Of a stretch of 64,000 nt of DNA, positions 53,809 to 63,518 are shown piece by piece (position 1 is the first letter of the stretch; every line of letters starts with the position of its first letter). Under the pieces are notes generated by a model that was given only the letters and a program-made list of their open reading frames with translations, made no database searches and was not told where the DNA came from. The stretch is from Mycolicibacterium aurum (GTDB lineage Bacteria > Actinomycetota > Actinomycetes > Mycobacteriales > Mycobacteriaceae): contig LT549889.1 in NCBI GenBank assembly GCA_900078775.1, positions 124,001 to 188,000 of the forward strand, in the 5' to 3' direction. A program made the translations under genes and the position numbers.

Positions 53809-54860
53809 TTCGCCGAATACTTGCGCTGACCGCCCGGGGTGGCCGCATTGACGATCGTCGGGACGATCGGCTTGAGGAAGTTGAACAGCGTGAAGTTGAA
53901 GTCACACGCCGTGGCGCTCATCGCGGTGGAGTCCCCGGTGATGCGGGCCAACCCCTTGAGGACGGCGGGAAGATTGGAACCGAGGGTGGCCCAACCGTCA
54001 CGGTTGGCGACCATGGACGCCAGCATTCCCGGCTCGCGGGCCAGTAGCTCGTGCAGATCGGGCTGGGCCGCGGTGGTGATCGCCGATAGTCGGGACACCA
54101 CCGCCGAGATCGCCCCGGTCGACTGCACCAGCGCGTCGCGCCGCGCGTTGAGACCGGTGACGACCGAACGCATCTGGGTCAGCGTGGTCTGCAACTCGGT
54201 GCCGCGGGTGGCCAGGTTCGCGGTGACGGCGTTGAGGCTGTCGATCACCCGGCCGAGAACCTGGTCCGGGCCCGCCATCGACTGGGCCAGCTCGGAGGTC
54301 TGCGACACCAGCATCACCACGGACTCCGAATCGCCCTGCAGCGCATTGATCAACGCGTTCGACAGGTTGCCGCGGTTGCCGGGGTCGAGCAGGGTGAACA
54401 TCGGCTCGAAACCGTTGAGCAGCGCGCTCACGTCGAAGGAGGGTTCGGTGCGTTCGACCGGGATGTTGGCCCCGTCGGACAGCCGCTCGGGACTGCCGAA
54501 GTCCGCCAGGGTCAGCCCGATATAGCGTTGTCCGATGATGTTCTGGTAGACCACCGAGGCCTTGGTGTTGCCGTACAGCGGCTGGTCGCGCTGGACCCGG
54601 AAGCGCACGGTGGCCAGCGGTTCGGTGTTCGGACCGGTGTCGTCGAGGGTGACCTCGTCGACGCGGCCCACCCGCACCCCGGCCACCCGGACGTCGGAGC
54701 CCGCCCGCAGCCCGGTGACATCGGTGAACTGTGCGGTGTAGGTGAAGGTGTCGCCGTGCACGTCGCGGCGCAGGGTCACCAGGATCATCCAGGTCAGGGT
54801 CAGGCACACCGTCAGGAAGGCGATGAGCCAGATCAGCTTTCGGGAACGGGTGCCGGTCAT
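53799..54860 (-). CDS. mceB: MCE family protein, MceB position
   Basis: 353 residues. N-terminal membrane helix (~8-28, LIWLIAFLTVCLTLTWMILVTL), MCE domain (YTAQFTDVTGLRAGSDVRVAGVRVGRVDEV, quoted in part) and a helical region that ends in a Cys-containing segment. ATG 54860 overlaps the mceA stop (ATGA). Confidence 0.93.
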   Translation of the reverse strand: MTGTRSRKLIWLIAFLTVCLTLTWMILVTLRRDVHGDTFTYTAQFTDVTGLRAGSDVRVAGVRVGRVDEVTLDDTGPNTEPLATVRFRVQRDQPLYGNTKASVVYQNIIGQRYIGLTLADFGSPERLSDGANIPVERTEPSFDVSALLNGFEPMFTLLDPGNRGNLSNALINALQGDSESVVMLVSQTSELAQSMAGPDQVLGRVIDSLNAVTANLATRGTELQTTLTQMRSVVTGLNARRDALVQSTGAISAVVSRLSAITTAAQPDLHELLAREPGMLASMVANRDGWATLGSNLPAVLKGLARITGDSTAMSATACDFNFTLFNFLKPIVPTIVNAATPGGQRKYSAKCR

Positions 54861-56137
54861 GGCGTCCCCGCGGGTTGTTCGGTGGGCAGCAGCGGGCCGG
54901 GGACGAACTCGGCCGGTGCGGGCGGGACCCCCACGGTGTTCTGCAGCACCGCCTCGGCCGGGTTGGCCGGTGCGGGCAGCGTGATCCCCGGCGGCGGTAC
55001 GTAGGCCCGCGGATCGGGCAGGCCGCGGGTGTCGACGACCGGGATTCCCTCGGGGGCGGTGTCGCAGCTCGGGCCGCGCAGTTCCCCGTAGCGCGGGCAG
55101 TCCGCCCGGTTGTAGAGCCGCAGCGGGGCGAGCGCTACCACGAGCTTGAACTTGAACGTCAGCTTCTGCCCGGTGCGGGTCCACATCTCCGAGAAGAATC
55201 CGTTGACCACATCGTTGAGCCCGACGGCGATGGCCGGGAACATGGCGCCCCGGTCGGCGAGCACCCCGATCACGGGTGTGAGGTGGCCGGTGATACCGGC
55301 CATCTGGTCCGCCCGGTTGTCCATCGCGCTGCGCAGCGTGCCCGCGGTGTGGTTGGCGCCGGTCAGCAGTTCGCGCAGCGCCGACTGTTTCTCGGCGACG
55401 GTCCGCATCGGCTTGACCGCGGCCTGCAGCGAGTCCAGCAGCTCCGGCGCGGTGGCCCCGAGCGCGCCGATCGCCGAGTTCCAGGTCTGCAGGGTCGATT
55501 CCGGGCTGCCGTCGGTGCGCAGTGCGTTCATCTCGGTGACGATCCGGTTGAGACCCTGTGCCGCCGAGGTGAGTTCGGGGCCCTTGCCGGCGGTGGCGTC
55601 GGCGATGGTGCGCAGCACACCCAACGTGTGGTCGGTGCCGGGCCGGCCGACCGCGGCGACCAGCTCACGGACCTTGGCCAGCGTGGTCTGGAACAGCTGG
55701 GTGGGCAGCGCGGTGTCTCCGGTGATGACGTCCCCGGCGCGCAGCGGCGGTCCGGACCCGTTCTCGACCAGTTGCACCGTGGACACCGCGAAGGCGTTGC
55801 CGGGCACGATGCGGGCGGTCACGGTGTTGGGGATGTGGGTGACGTGACCGGGTTGCAGATCGATGGTGACCACGTTGTCCCCGCCGCCCAGGGCCGGGCT
55901 GACCGAGCGCACCGCGCCGACCAGGACACCGCGGTACTTGACGTCCGACTTCGGCGGCAGACCGTCACCGACGCTGGGCAGGGTCGCGATGATCGGCACT
56001 CGGTTGTCCAGGGCGCCGGTGGATTTCGCGAACATCAGCGATCCGACCAGCACGCATACCGCCAGGAAGGCCAGGCAGGTGAGTATCAGCGCGCGTTCCG
56101 AGGGGCCGCGGCCGTCCAGCTCGAACCGGTTGGGCAT
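54857..56137 (-). CDS. mceA: MCE family protein, MceA position
   Basis: 426 residues. N-terminal membrane helix (~17-36, LILTCLAFLAVCVLVGSLMFA), MCE domain with the KSDVKYRGVLVGAVRSV motif, then the helical region and a Pro-rich C-terminal tail. ATG 56137 overlaps the yrbEB stop. First Mce protein of the operon. Confidence 0.92.
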   Translation of the reverse strand: MPNRFELDGRGPSERALILTCLAFLAVCVLVGSLMFAKSTGALDNRVPIIATLPSVGDGLPPKSDVKYRGVLVGAVRSVSPALGGGDNVVTIDLQPGHVTHIPNTVTARIVPGNAFAVSTVQLVENGSGPPLRAGDVITGDTALPTQLFQTTLAKVRELVAAVGRPGTDHTLGVLRTIADATAGKGPELTSAAQGLNRIVTEMNALRTDGSPESTLQTWNSAIGALGATAPELLDSLQAAVKPMRTVAEKQSALRELLTGANHTAGTLRSAMDNRADQMAGITGHLTPVIGVLADRGAMFPAIAVGLNDVVNGFFSEMWTRTGQKLTFKFKLVVALAPLRLYNRADCPRYGELRGPSCDTAPEGIPVVDTRGLPDPRAYVPPPGITLPAPANPAEAVLQNTVGVPPAPAEFVPGPLLPTEQPAGTP

Positions 56138-56991
56138 CAGCCGCCGAGCCTCCCGCCGGAGTCGACGCCCCAGAACGCCATGGTCAGCATCATGTTGGTG
56201 ACCACCATCAGCGTGATGCTCAGCCGCATCGCCCGGCCGGCCGCGATGCCCACCCCCTGCGGGCCGCCCGCGGCGTAGAACCCGTAGTAGCACTGCACCG
56301 TCGACATGATCGCCACGAACACAGCCACTTTGGTGACGGCGAAGACCATGTCCCGGCCGGACAGCATCAGCGTGAAGTAGTGCAGATAGGTTCCCGAGGC
56401 CTGTCCGCTGGCCAGGAACACCACCAGCTGGCACACCAGGAAGTTCAGCGCCAGGCAGACCACGAACAGGGGGATGACCGCCATCGCCGAGGCCAGCACC
56501 CGGGTGGTCACCAGGTAGGGGATCGGCCGGATGGCCACCGCGTCCAGCGCGTCGATCTCCTCGGAGATCCGCATGGCGCCCAGTTGGGCGGTGAATCGGC
56601 AACCGGCCTGGATGGCGAAGGCCAGGGCCGCCATCATCGGTGCGAGTTCGCGCACCGTGGCCAGCGCGGTGAGCAGTCCGGTGGCCGGGCCCAGGCCGAG
56701 CAGGTTGAGCGCGTTGTAACCCTCGATCGCGACCACCGCTCCCGCGGCGGCACCCACCACCAGCACCACCCCGGCCGTCCCGCCGCCCACTACGATCGAC
56801 CCGTTTCCCCAGGTGACATCCGAAGACAGCCGCAGGAATTCGCGCGGGTACTTCTTCAGCACGATCGGGATTCCGGCCAGGGTGCGGAAGAAGAACGCCA
56901 CGATGTGGCCGTTGCGGGCCATCTGGTAGCCGGTGGCCTGTGCGGCACCGACCAGCGGGCGGGTACCGAGGGGATAGTGGATCGCGGCCAT
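56137..56991 (-). CDS. yrbEB: YrbE/MlaE-family ABC permease, subunit B of the mce system
   Basis: 284 residues. Five or six transmembrane helices and the MlaE permease motif (RISEEIDALDAVAIRPIPYLVTTRVLAS, quoted in part), which contacts the ATPase Mkl encoded elsewhere. Pairs with YrbEA to form the lipid permease that the Mce proteins feed. ATG 56991 lies one base after the yrbEA stop (TGAGATG). Confidence 0.95.
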   Translation of the reverse strand: MAAIHYPLGTRPLVGAAQATGYQMARNGHIVAFFFRTLAGIPIVLKKYPREFLRLSSDVTWGNGSIVVGGGTAGVVLVVGAAAGAVVAIEGYNALNLLGLGPATGLLTALATVRELAPMMAALAFAIQAGCRFTAQLGAMRISEEIDALDAVAIRPIPYLVTTRVLASAMAVIPLFVVCLALNFLVCQLVVFLASGQASGTYLHYFTLMLSGRDMVFAVTKVAVFVAIMSTVQCYYGFYAAGGPQGVGIAAGRAMRLSITLMVVTNMMLTMAFWGVDSGGRLGG

Positions 56992-56992
56992 C

Positions 56993-57847
56993 TCAGAAAC
57001 TCGTCTTGGGGACCAGGATCAGATACATCTGGCTGATCAGGGTGTTGGTCAACAGGAGCAGCAGAATGGATTGCACGACAGCGGCGTTCACCGAATTGGC
57101 GACCCCGGCGGGTCCGCCGGTGGCATCCAGCCCCTTGTAGCAGGCGATGACGGCGACGATCACTCCGAACACCACCGCCTTGATCAGCGTGATGACCAGG
57201 TCCTCGACGGTGGCGAAGGAGGAGAAGGTGGTGGTGTAGCTGCCCGGTGTGCCGCCCTGCAGCATGACGGTGAAGGCATAGCCGGCCAGGAAGCCGATGA
57301 AGCAGGTGAAGCCGGTCAGGGCCACCGAGACGATGACGGCGGCCGTCAGTCGGGGGACCACCAGCCGGCGGATCACCGAGATGCCCATGACCTCCATGGC
57401 GTCGGTCTCTTCGCGGATCGTGCGGGCACCGAGGTCGGCGCTCATCGCCGACCCGACGGCGGCGGCCATCAGGATGGCCGCCACCAGCGGCGCACCCTGT
57501 TTGATGACGGCCAGCCCGTTGGCCGCGCCGGCCAGCGCGGTGGCGCCGAGTTGTCCTGCCAGCAGGCTGAATTGGACGGCCAGGGTGACGCTGATCGGAA
57601 TGGCGATGAACAGCGTGGGCACCACTGCGGTGCGGGCCATGAACACGGCCTGGTCCACGAATTCCCAGAACGGGAACCGGCCCCGCACCAGGTCGCCGAA
57701 CAGGTACTGAAAGGTGCGGACCGCCAGCACGCACTGGCCGCCGACGGTGCGCAACGAGGCCAGTGGGTGCCGGTACAGGTACCCCCGCCACCACCGCAGC
57801 ACGCGGTCGGTGGCCGCATGGGTGTCCGCCGGACCGGGCGTCGGCAC
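56993..57847 (-). CDS. yrbEA: YrbE/MlaE-family ABC permease, subunit A of the mce system
   Basis: 284 residues from GTG 57847, which begins 2 bases after the P450 stop. MlaE-family permease with the motif REETDAMEVMGISVIRRLVVPRLTAA (quoted in part) and about six transmembrane helices. It heads the mce part of the operon and is translated close to the P450 gene, which ties the P450 to the import system. Confidence 0.94.
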   Translation of the reverse strand: MPTPGPADTHAATDRVLRWWRGYLYRHPLASLRTVGGQCVLAVRTFQYLFGDLVRGRFPFWEFVDQAVFMARTAVVPTLFIAIPISVTLAVQFSLLAGQLGATALAGAANGLAVIKQGAPLVAAILMAAAVGSAMSADLGARTIREETDAMEVMGISVIRRLVVPRLTAAVIVSVALTGFTCFIGFLAGYAFTVMLQGGTPGSYTTTFSSFATVEDLVITLIKAVVFGVIVAVIACYKGLDATGGPAGVANSVNAAVVQSILLLLLTNTLISQMYLILVPKTSF

Positions 57848-57849
57848 GA

Positions 57850-59160
57850 TCAGTTCGCCTGGAAGGTCAGACTGAGTCGTTTGAGTCCGCGCAGCATGAA
57901 GCTGGGCTCGTACTCGAGATCGTCGGCGTCGGCGAGTTCGACGCTGCTGAACCGGCGGGCGATGTCCTCCAACGCGATTCGCGCCTGCAGGCGTGCCAGT
58001 GCGGCGCCGAGGCAGGAGTGGATGCCCTGCCCGAACGCCAGATGGGCCTTGGCGTTGGGGCGATCCGGGTTGAACGTCTCGCCGTCTGCGAAGTGTGCCT
58101 CGTCGCGGTTGGCCGATCCGAAGACCAGGACCACCAGCGAGCCCGCGGGGATGGTGTAGCCGCCGAGGTCCGCGTCGGCCTTGGTGATCCGGAACATCGA
58201 CTGCACCGGGGTGAGGAAGCGCAGCGACTCCTCGACGAGCTGCTCGGAACGGCCGGCCGGATCCTCCCGCAACCAGGTCCACCACTTCGGGTTGGTGGCC
58301 AGCTGGTGCAGGGTGCCGGTCATCAGCTTGCGGGAGGTCTCGTTGCCGGCGATCAGGATCTGCTGGATGATGCTCAGCGCGGCCCCGGTGGTCAACGGTT
58401 CGTCGTCATTGGCGTTCGACGCCTGGACCAACCCGGTGAGCAGATCGTCCTGCGGATCGGTGCGCCGGTCGTCGAGCTCGGAGGCGAAGTACCGCTGGTA
58501 CTCGAGCAGACTGCGGGCCTGCTCCAGGGCGCCGGCATCGTCGATCTCGGCGCCGATTGTCAGCGCGAACTGATCGGACCACCGCCGGAAGTCGTCGATC
58601 CGCGAATCCGGGACGTTGAGCGCCTGCGCGATGACCCGCAGTGGCAGCGGCGCGGCGAAGTCTTCGACGAACTCGACCGGTTCGCCGACGGGCAGCGCGT
58701 CGAGCAGTTCGGTGACGATCGCACGGATGGTGGGCTCGCGCTGGGCGACGAACTTCGGGGTGAAGGCGCGGGCGACCATCCGGCGGTAGTAGTGGTGATC
58801 GGGCGGGTCGGCGGTCAGCAGCGTCGGGATCAGGTCCCAGCCCTGCGCTTTCAGCGATTCGACCTCCGCGGCGACCGAGGCCGGCGGGGGCATCTGGGGC
58901 AGCCCGAACGCCGAGGAGAACGTCTCGTGGTCGGTAAGGGCCTGGGCCACCAGGTCGCGCGCGGTGACGAACCACATGCCCCGCTCCGCGACGAAGTGCA
59001 CCGGCGCTTCCTTGCGCAGGGCCTGGTACCAGGGGTGCGGCACCTGCATGGTCTGCGGATCCAGCGGATCGAACGACCCGATCGGGCAGGCGGGCGGGCT
59101 GGCGATATCGGTCACGGCCGTCTCCAGGTTCGGTGGTCTGAGCTGTTCAAAGTGGATCAT
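57850..59160 (-). CDS. Cytochrome P450 monooxygenase
   Basis: 436 residues from ATG 59160. Family marks: I-helix IAGNETSRKL, ExxR in VEESLRF, and the heme motif FGQGIHSCLGAALAR with the Cys ligand. A soluble bacterial P450 fed by ferredoxin. It is the first gene of the mce operon and so probably oxidises the imported compound or a relative. The promoter TTGATT-N17-TATATT lies at 59189-59217. No strong ribosome binding site is visible. Confidence 0.95.
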   Translation of the reverse strand: MIHFEQLRPPNLETAVTDIASPPACPIGSFDPLDPQTMQVPHPWYQALRKEAPVHFVAERGMWFVTARDLVAQALTDHETFSSAFGLPQMPPPASVAAEVESLKAQGWDLIPTLLTADPPDHHYYRRMVARAFTPKFVAQREPTIRAIVTELLDALPVGEPVEFVEDFAAPLPLRVIAQALNVPDSRIDDFRRWSDQFALTIGAEIDDAGALEQARSLLEYQRYFASELDDRRTDPQDDLLTGLVQASNANDDEPLTTGAALSIIQQILIAGNETSRKLMTGTLHQLATNPKWWTWLREDPAGRSEQLVEESLRFLTPVQSMFRITKADADLGGYTIPAGSLVVLVFGSANRDEAHFADGETFNPDRPNAKAHLAFGQGIHSCLGAALARLQARIALEDIARRFSSVELADADDLEYEPSFMLRGLKRLSLTFQAN

Positions 59161-59170
59161 CGGTGACCAC

Positions 59171-59217
59171 TTGACTAATTGGTGGGCCAATATAATAGTG
59201 ATGCGGGTCATAATCAA
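59171..59217. promoter_or_regulatory. Overlapping divergent promoters with an ATTGG-N4-CCAAT operator
   Basis: For the P450 operon (minus strand) TTGATT (59212-59217) and TATATT (59189-59194) are spaced by 17 bases. For the SDR operon (plus strand) TTGACT (59171-59176) and TATAAT (59191-59196) are spaced by 14 bases, which is short. The perfect palindrome ATTGG-TGGG-CCAAT (59178-59191) overlaps the P450 -10 box and fills the SDR spacer, so one repressor could close both. The TetR protein encoded at 61464 is the likely ligand-responsive regulator. Confidence 0.65.
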
Positions 59218-59249
59218 GCACGATCAATGCAGCCCGGAAGTGAGGGAAT

Positions 59250-60032
59250 GTGCCGACAGCAGTGGTGACGGGGGCGGGCAGAGGCATCGGCCGGGCCATC
59301 GCGGAACGTCTCGCCGGTGACGGCGCGGACGTCATCGTGGTGGACCTCGACCCGCTTGCCGCGGAGGCCGTCGCCACCGCGATCGGCGGCCGGGCGATCG
59401 CCTGCGATGTCACCGCGCAGGGGTCGGTGGCATCGCTGGTCGACAGCCTCGACACGGTCGACGTGCTGGTGAACAACGCCGGGATCTGGCGGTCCAACAC
59501 GCTGGCCGACAGCACCGTCGAGGACGTCGAGGCGGTGCTGCGGGTCAACGTCCTGGGCAGCTGGTTGGTCACCCGGGCACTGCTCGGCAAGTTCGCCCCC
59601 GGTGGCGGTGCCATCGTGAACCTGACCTCGGTGCTCGCCGAACTCGGCGGCGCCGGCCGCGGGATCTACCCCGCGTCCAAGGCCGCGCTGGTGGCGCTCA
59701 CCAAGCAGATGGCCACCGAGTTTGCGCCACAAGGTATCCGGGTCAATGCGGTGGGGCCGGGCCTGGTCCTCACCGACGGCACCGCCGGCGAGTTCGCCGA
59801 TCCGGGACTGCGCTCGGCCATCGGTGACGCGATGCCGCTGGGCCGGATCGGCGAGCCCGCGGACGTGGCGGCCGCGGTGGCCTTCCTCGCCTCGGCGGAC
59901 GCCGGCTACATCACCGGCCAGGTGCTCTACGTGGACGGGGGCTGGGGGATCAACGGCTCCGCGTTCATCGGCACCGCGGTTGAGCAGTACATCGCAGGAC
60001 TCGCACGACCGACGACGGAGGAGGCAAGGTGA
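59250..60032 (+). CDS. Short-chain dehydrogenase/reductase
   Basis: 260 residues. NAD(P)-dependent oxidation or reduction of an alcohol or ketone. TGAGRGIG at the N-terminus, NNAG near residue 75, and the catalytic Ser (NLTSVLAELGG) with YPASK. C-terminal GQVLYVDGGWG is typical. The start is GTG 59250. First gene of the plus-strand operon; its stop overlaps the Rieske oxygenase start (GTGA). Confidence 0.93.
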   Translation: MPTAVVTGAGRGIGRAIAERLAGDGADVIVVDLDPLAAEAVATAIGGRAIACDVTAQGSVASLVDSLDTVDVLVNNAGIWRSNTLADSTVEDVEAVLRVNVLGSWLVTRALLGKFAPGGGAIVNLTSVLAELGGAGRGIYPASKAALVALTKQMATEFAPQGIRVNAVGPGLVLTDGTAGEFADPGLRSAIGDAMPLGRIGEPADVAAAVAFLASADAGYITGQVLYVDGGWGINGSAFIGTAVEQYIAGLARPTTEEAR

Positions 60033-61414
60033 CGCAGACGACGGGGCCGGGACAGGCGCGATCGGCGGGTCCGACCGTGCAGAGCCTGCTGGCCGGGGAC
60101 ACCCGAGAAGTGCCGCCCCCGCTGCTGGAGGAGTCCTACGAATTCCTCGGATCCGCCGACATCGACAAGGACCGCTACATCAGCGCCGACTTCCACCGGC
60201 TCGAGGTGGAACGGATGTGGAAGAAGGCCTGGCAGTTCGCCTGCCGCGAGGAGGACATCCCCGAACCCGGCGACTACTACGTCTACGACCTGGCCGACAT
60301 GTCGCTGATCGTGCTGCGCACCGCCGCCGGTGAGATCAAGGCCTTCCACAACTCCTGCCTGCACCGTGGCACCCGGTTGTGTGACGACGCCGGCCGGGCC
60401 AACCAGTTGCGTTGTCCCTTCCACGGTTTCACCTGGAGCCTGGAGGGGGCGCTCACCGATGTGCCCGGGCGGTGGGACTTCCCGCACGTCGAGGACGCGG
60501 CGTTCGCGTTGCCGCAGGCGCAGACCGGGGTGTGGGCCGGGTTCGTGTTCGTCAACCCCGACCCGGATGCGGCTCCGCTCGCGGACTACCTCGGCGATCT
60601 GGAGAAGCACTTCGCCCCGTTCAACCTGGCGGACCGGTTCAAGGCCGTGCACGTCGCCAAGGTCATCGACTGCAACTGGAAAGTCGGGATGGAGGCGTTC
60701 CTGGAGTCCTACCACGTGATCGCCACCCACCCGCAGCTGCTGGAGTACCTCGGCGATGCCAACACCCAGTACGACATCTACACCCGCAGCGACGGGCTGC
60801 CCGGGTTCAACCGGATGATCACCCCGCAGGCCACCAGCAGCCCGCACCTGGAGCCGCTGGAACCGCAGGACGTCCTCGACGCCATGTTCCGGGACTTCTT
60901 CCCCGCGGGCGTCGGCGCCTTCGAGGTGCCCGAGGGGCAGTCCGCGCGGCCCATCGTCGCCGCGGCGATGCGCGACAATCTCGCCCAGACCACCGGGGCC
61001 GATCTGTCGCACACCAGCGACTCGGAGATCCTGGACGCGATCCAGTACTTCGTCTTCCCCAACATGGTGCCGTGGGCCGGGGTCGGGGCCCCGCTGACCT
61101 ACCGGTTCCGGCCCTACGGCAACGACCCGGACCGGTGCATCTTCGACATCATGATGTTGATCCCATTGCCCGCCGGTGTGCCCAAGCCCAAGGCCGCGCC
61201 GCCGCACTGGCTGACCGCTGATGAGGACTACAACGCCGCGCCCGAACTGGGTGGATTGTGCGCGGTGTTCAACCAGGACCTGGCAAATCTGCCAAAGGTG
61301 CAGCGCGGGCTGCGTGCGATGACCAAACCCGGTGTCACCCTGGCCAATTACCAGGAGATTCGGATCCGTCAGTTCCACCAGGACCTCGATCGTTACGTCG
61401 CCGATGACGACTGA
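60029..61414 (+). CDS. Rieske non-heme iron oxygenase, alpha subunit
   Basis: 461 residues. Hydroxylates an aromatic or alicyclic compound using electrons from a reductase encoded elsewhere. Rieske [2Fe-2S] ligands are C110, H112, C129 and H132 (CLHRG… CPFHGF). The mononuclear iron site has H229 and H234 in ESYHVIATHP. No beta subunit gene lies beside it. The start is GTG 60029, overlapping the SDR stop. Confidence 0.93.
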   Translation: MTQTTGPGQARSAGPTVQSLLAGDTREVPPPLLEESYEFLGSADIDKDRYISADFHRLEVERMWKKAWQFACREEDIPEPGDYYVYDLADMSLIVLRTAAGEIKAFHNSCLHRGTRLCDDAGRANQLRCPFHGFTWSLEGALTDVPGRWDFPHVEDAAFALPQAQTGVWAGFVFVNPDPDAAPLADYLGDLEKHFAPFNLADRFKAVHVAKVIDCNWKVGMEAFLESYHVIATHPQLLEYLGDANTQYDIYTRSDGLPGFNRMITPQATSSPHLEPLEPQDVLDAMFRDFFPAGVGAFEVPEGQSARPIVAAAMRDNLAQTTGADLSHTSDSEILDAIQYFVFPNMVPWAGVGAPLTYRFRPYGNDPDRCIFDIMMLIPLPAGVPKPKAAPPHWLTADEDYNAAPELGGLCAVFNQDLANLPKVQRGLRAMTKPGVTLANYQEIRIRQFHQDLDRYVADDD

Positions 61415-61463
61415 CGCGGATGCCGTCGCCCCGCCCGATCCGTGGCTGCGCAATGATGGCGGG

Positions 61464-62096
61464 ATGAGCGAAACAACCAGTTCAAGATCAGGACCGGGTC
61501 GTCCGGCGGGTACCGACAGTGGTGACACCCGACAGCGGGTCCTCGCCGCCGCCTGCCAGTGTTTCGCGCAATACGGATACGGCCCGGCCACCAACAACCT
61601 GATCGCGGAGATGGCAGGCGTCACCGCGGGTTCGCTGCATTACCACTTCGGCTCCAAGAGCAAACTTTTCGAAGCTGTCTGCGACTACGTGTACGGCAAG
61701 ATCATCGCGCGCTCCGTGGAGGCGTTGGCCGGCCCGCATTCGGTGCGCGGGCTGCTGCGTGCGGTGCTCGCCGAATCGATGCGGATCAACCACGAATCAC
61801 CCGAGCTCGCCGGTTTCGTGGCGACCGCGCCCATCGATGCCCGCCGTCACCCGGAGTTGTCCGAGGCCTTCGCCAAGCAGGCCGAGGCCATGGCCCGCAC
61901 GCTGGGCGAGGCGGTGACCGCCGGCCAGCATGCCGGGCTGATCCCGGAGAACCTCGACCCGCTGGCCGTCGCGGGCATGATCAGCGCGATCGTCGACGGC
62001 TTCGCGCACGCCGCGTCCAACACCGATGTCACCGTGATGGATCAGATGAACGACCTGTTCAACGGGCTGCTTCTCGAGACGGACAACGCCCGGTAG
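61464..62096 (+). CDS. TetR-family transcriptional regulator
   Basis: 210 residues from ATG 61464; ATG 61404, which overlaps the Rieske gene stop region, would add 20 residues. Helix-turn-helix: RQRVLAAACQCFAQYGYGPATNN, then GVTAGSLHYHFGSKSKLFEAV (both quoted in part). The C-terminal half carries the ligand pocket. It lies within the plus-strand operon and is the likely repressor that binds the palindrome at 59178-59191. Three bases separate it from the aldehyde dehydrogenase gene. Confidence 0.88.
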   Translation: MSETTSSRSGPGRPAGTDSGDTRQRVLAAACQCFAQYGYGPATNNLIAEMAGVTAGSLHYHFGSKSKLFEAVCDYVYGKIIARSVEALAGPHSVRGLLRAVLAESMRINHESPELAGFVATAPIDARRHPELSEAFAKQAEAMARTLGEAVTAGQHAGLIPENLDPLAVAGMISAIVDGFAHAASNTDVTVMDQMNDLFNGLLLETDNAR

Positions 62097-62099
62097 CCC

Positions 62100-63482
62100 A
62101 TGACGGCAACCCTCGAACCGGACTGCGCGGCGACGATCGCCCGGCTGCGGCACACCTTCGACAGCGGGCGCACCCTCGGTGTCGACTGGCGGCGCACCCA
62201 GTTGCGGGGATTGGCCGCCATGCTGGTCGACAACGCCGACGCCGTCGTGGACGCGGTCTCGGCCGATTTGCGCCGCGCGCCGTTCGAGACCTGGATGGCC
62301 GAGATCTTGGCGACGGTGAACGAGGCCCGCTACGCCGCGCGCAATGTGCACAAGTGGACCCGCCGCCGGTTCCGGCGCCTGGAGTGGACCCAGCTGCCGG
62401 GTCGGGCCTGGATCGAGTACGAGCCCTACGGAACGGTGTTGATCGTCGGACCGTGGAACGTCCCGTTCCAACTGACCCTCACCCCGGTCGTCGGCGCCCT
62501 CGCCGCGGGAAACACCGTGGTGATCAAGCCATCCGAGCTCGCCCCCGCCTCCTCCCGGCTGCTGGCCGAGCTGGTGCCGCGCTATCTGGACCCGGATGCG
62601 GTGGCGGTGGTGGAGGGTGACGGCGTCACCACCGGGGAGCTGATCGCGCAGGGCATGGACCGGGTGCTGTTCACCGGGGGTACCGAGGTCGGGCACAAGA
62701 TCATGGCCGCCGCGGCCGACCATCTGACCCCGGTCACCCTGGAGCTGGGCGGTAAGAGCCCGGTGATCGTCGCCGCCGACGCGGACGTGCGCACCGCGGC
62801 GCGCCGGATCGCCTGGATCAAGGTGATGAACTCCGGGCAGATCTGCATCGCACCGGATTACGTGCTCGCGCACGCGAGCGTCCGCGACCGTCTGATCGAC
62901 GAGATCCGCCGCGCCCTGGCCGAATTCCGTCCCGGCGCAGCGGGCGGCTTACCGATCGTCAACGATCGTCAGTTCACTCGGCTGGCCGGTGCGCTGGCCG
63001 CGACCCGCGGTGACATCGTCATCGGCGGCACCGTCGACGCGCGGCGCCTGGAGATCGCGCCCACCGTGGTGCTCGATCCGGCCGTGGACGAACCCCTGAT
63101 GACCGAGGAGATCTTCGGGCCGGTACTGCCGGTACTGACGGTCGAATCGGTGGAGCGCGCAATCGATTTCGTTCGCAGTAGACCCAAACCGCTTGCGGTG
63201 TACCTGTTCACCCGGTCCGCGGCGACCCGCGAGCTGGTCATACGCCGGGTGCCCGCCGGTGGCATGGTGGTCAACCAGCTGCTGATGCAGGTGGCGACGG
63301 CGAAGATGCCGTTCGGTGGGGTCGGCCCGTCCGGGATGGGGGCCTACCACGGGCGCTTCGGGTTCGAGGAGTTCAGTCACCGGAAGTCGGTGCTGACCAA
63401 GCCGACTCGCCCCGATCTGTCCGCGATGTTCTATCCGCCCTATACGGACAAGGGCCTACGACTGCTGCGCCGCCTGATCTGA
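62100..63482 (+). CDS. Aldehyde dehydrogenase (class 3 type)
   Basis: 460 residues. Oxidises an aldehyde, in this setting probably an apocarotenal or other hydrophobic aldehyde, to the acid. YEPYGTVLIVGPWNVPFQL, FTGGTEVGHKI, the catalytic Glu in LELGGKSP, and the catalytic Cys in NSGQICIAPDY. The short length and the C-terminal part (GGVGPSGMGAYHGRFGFEEFSHRK, quoted in part) fit class 3 ALDHs, which often take long-chain or aromatic aldehydes. It starts 3 bases after the tetR stop. Confidence 0.93.
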   Translation: MTATLEPDCAATIARLRHTFDSGRTLGVDWRRTQLRGLAAMLVDNADAVVDAVSADLRRAPFETWMAEILATVNEARYAARNVHKWTRRRFRRLEWTQLPGRAWIEYEPYGTVLIVGPWNVPFQLTLTPVVGALAAGNTVVIKPSELAPASSRLLAELVPRYLDPDAVAVVEGDGVTTGELIAQGMDRVLFTGGTEVGHKIMAAAADHLTPVTLELGGKSPVIVAADADVRTAARRIAWIKVMNSGQICIAPDYVLAHASVRDRLIDEIRRALAEFRPGAAGGLPIVNDRQFTRLAGALAATRGDIVIGGTVDARRLEIAPTVVLDPAVDEPLMTEEIFGPVLPVLTVESVERAIDFVRSRPKPLAVYLFTRSAATRELVIRRVPAGGMVVNQLLMQVATAKMPFGGVGPSGMGAYHGRFGFEEFSHRKSVLTKPTRPDLSAMFYPPYTDKGLRLLRRLI

Positions 63483-63518
63483 CGACCTGTGTTCAGCCAC
63501 CTGTGAGGAGGACGTTTC

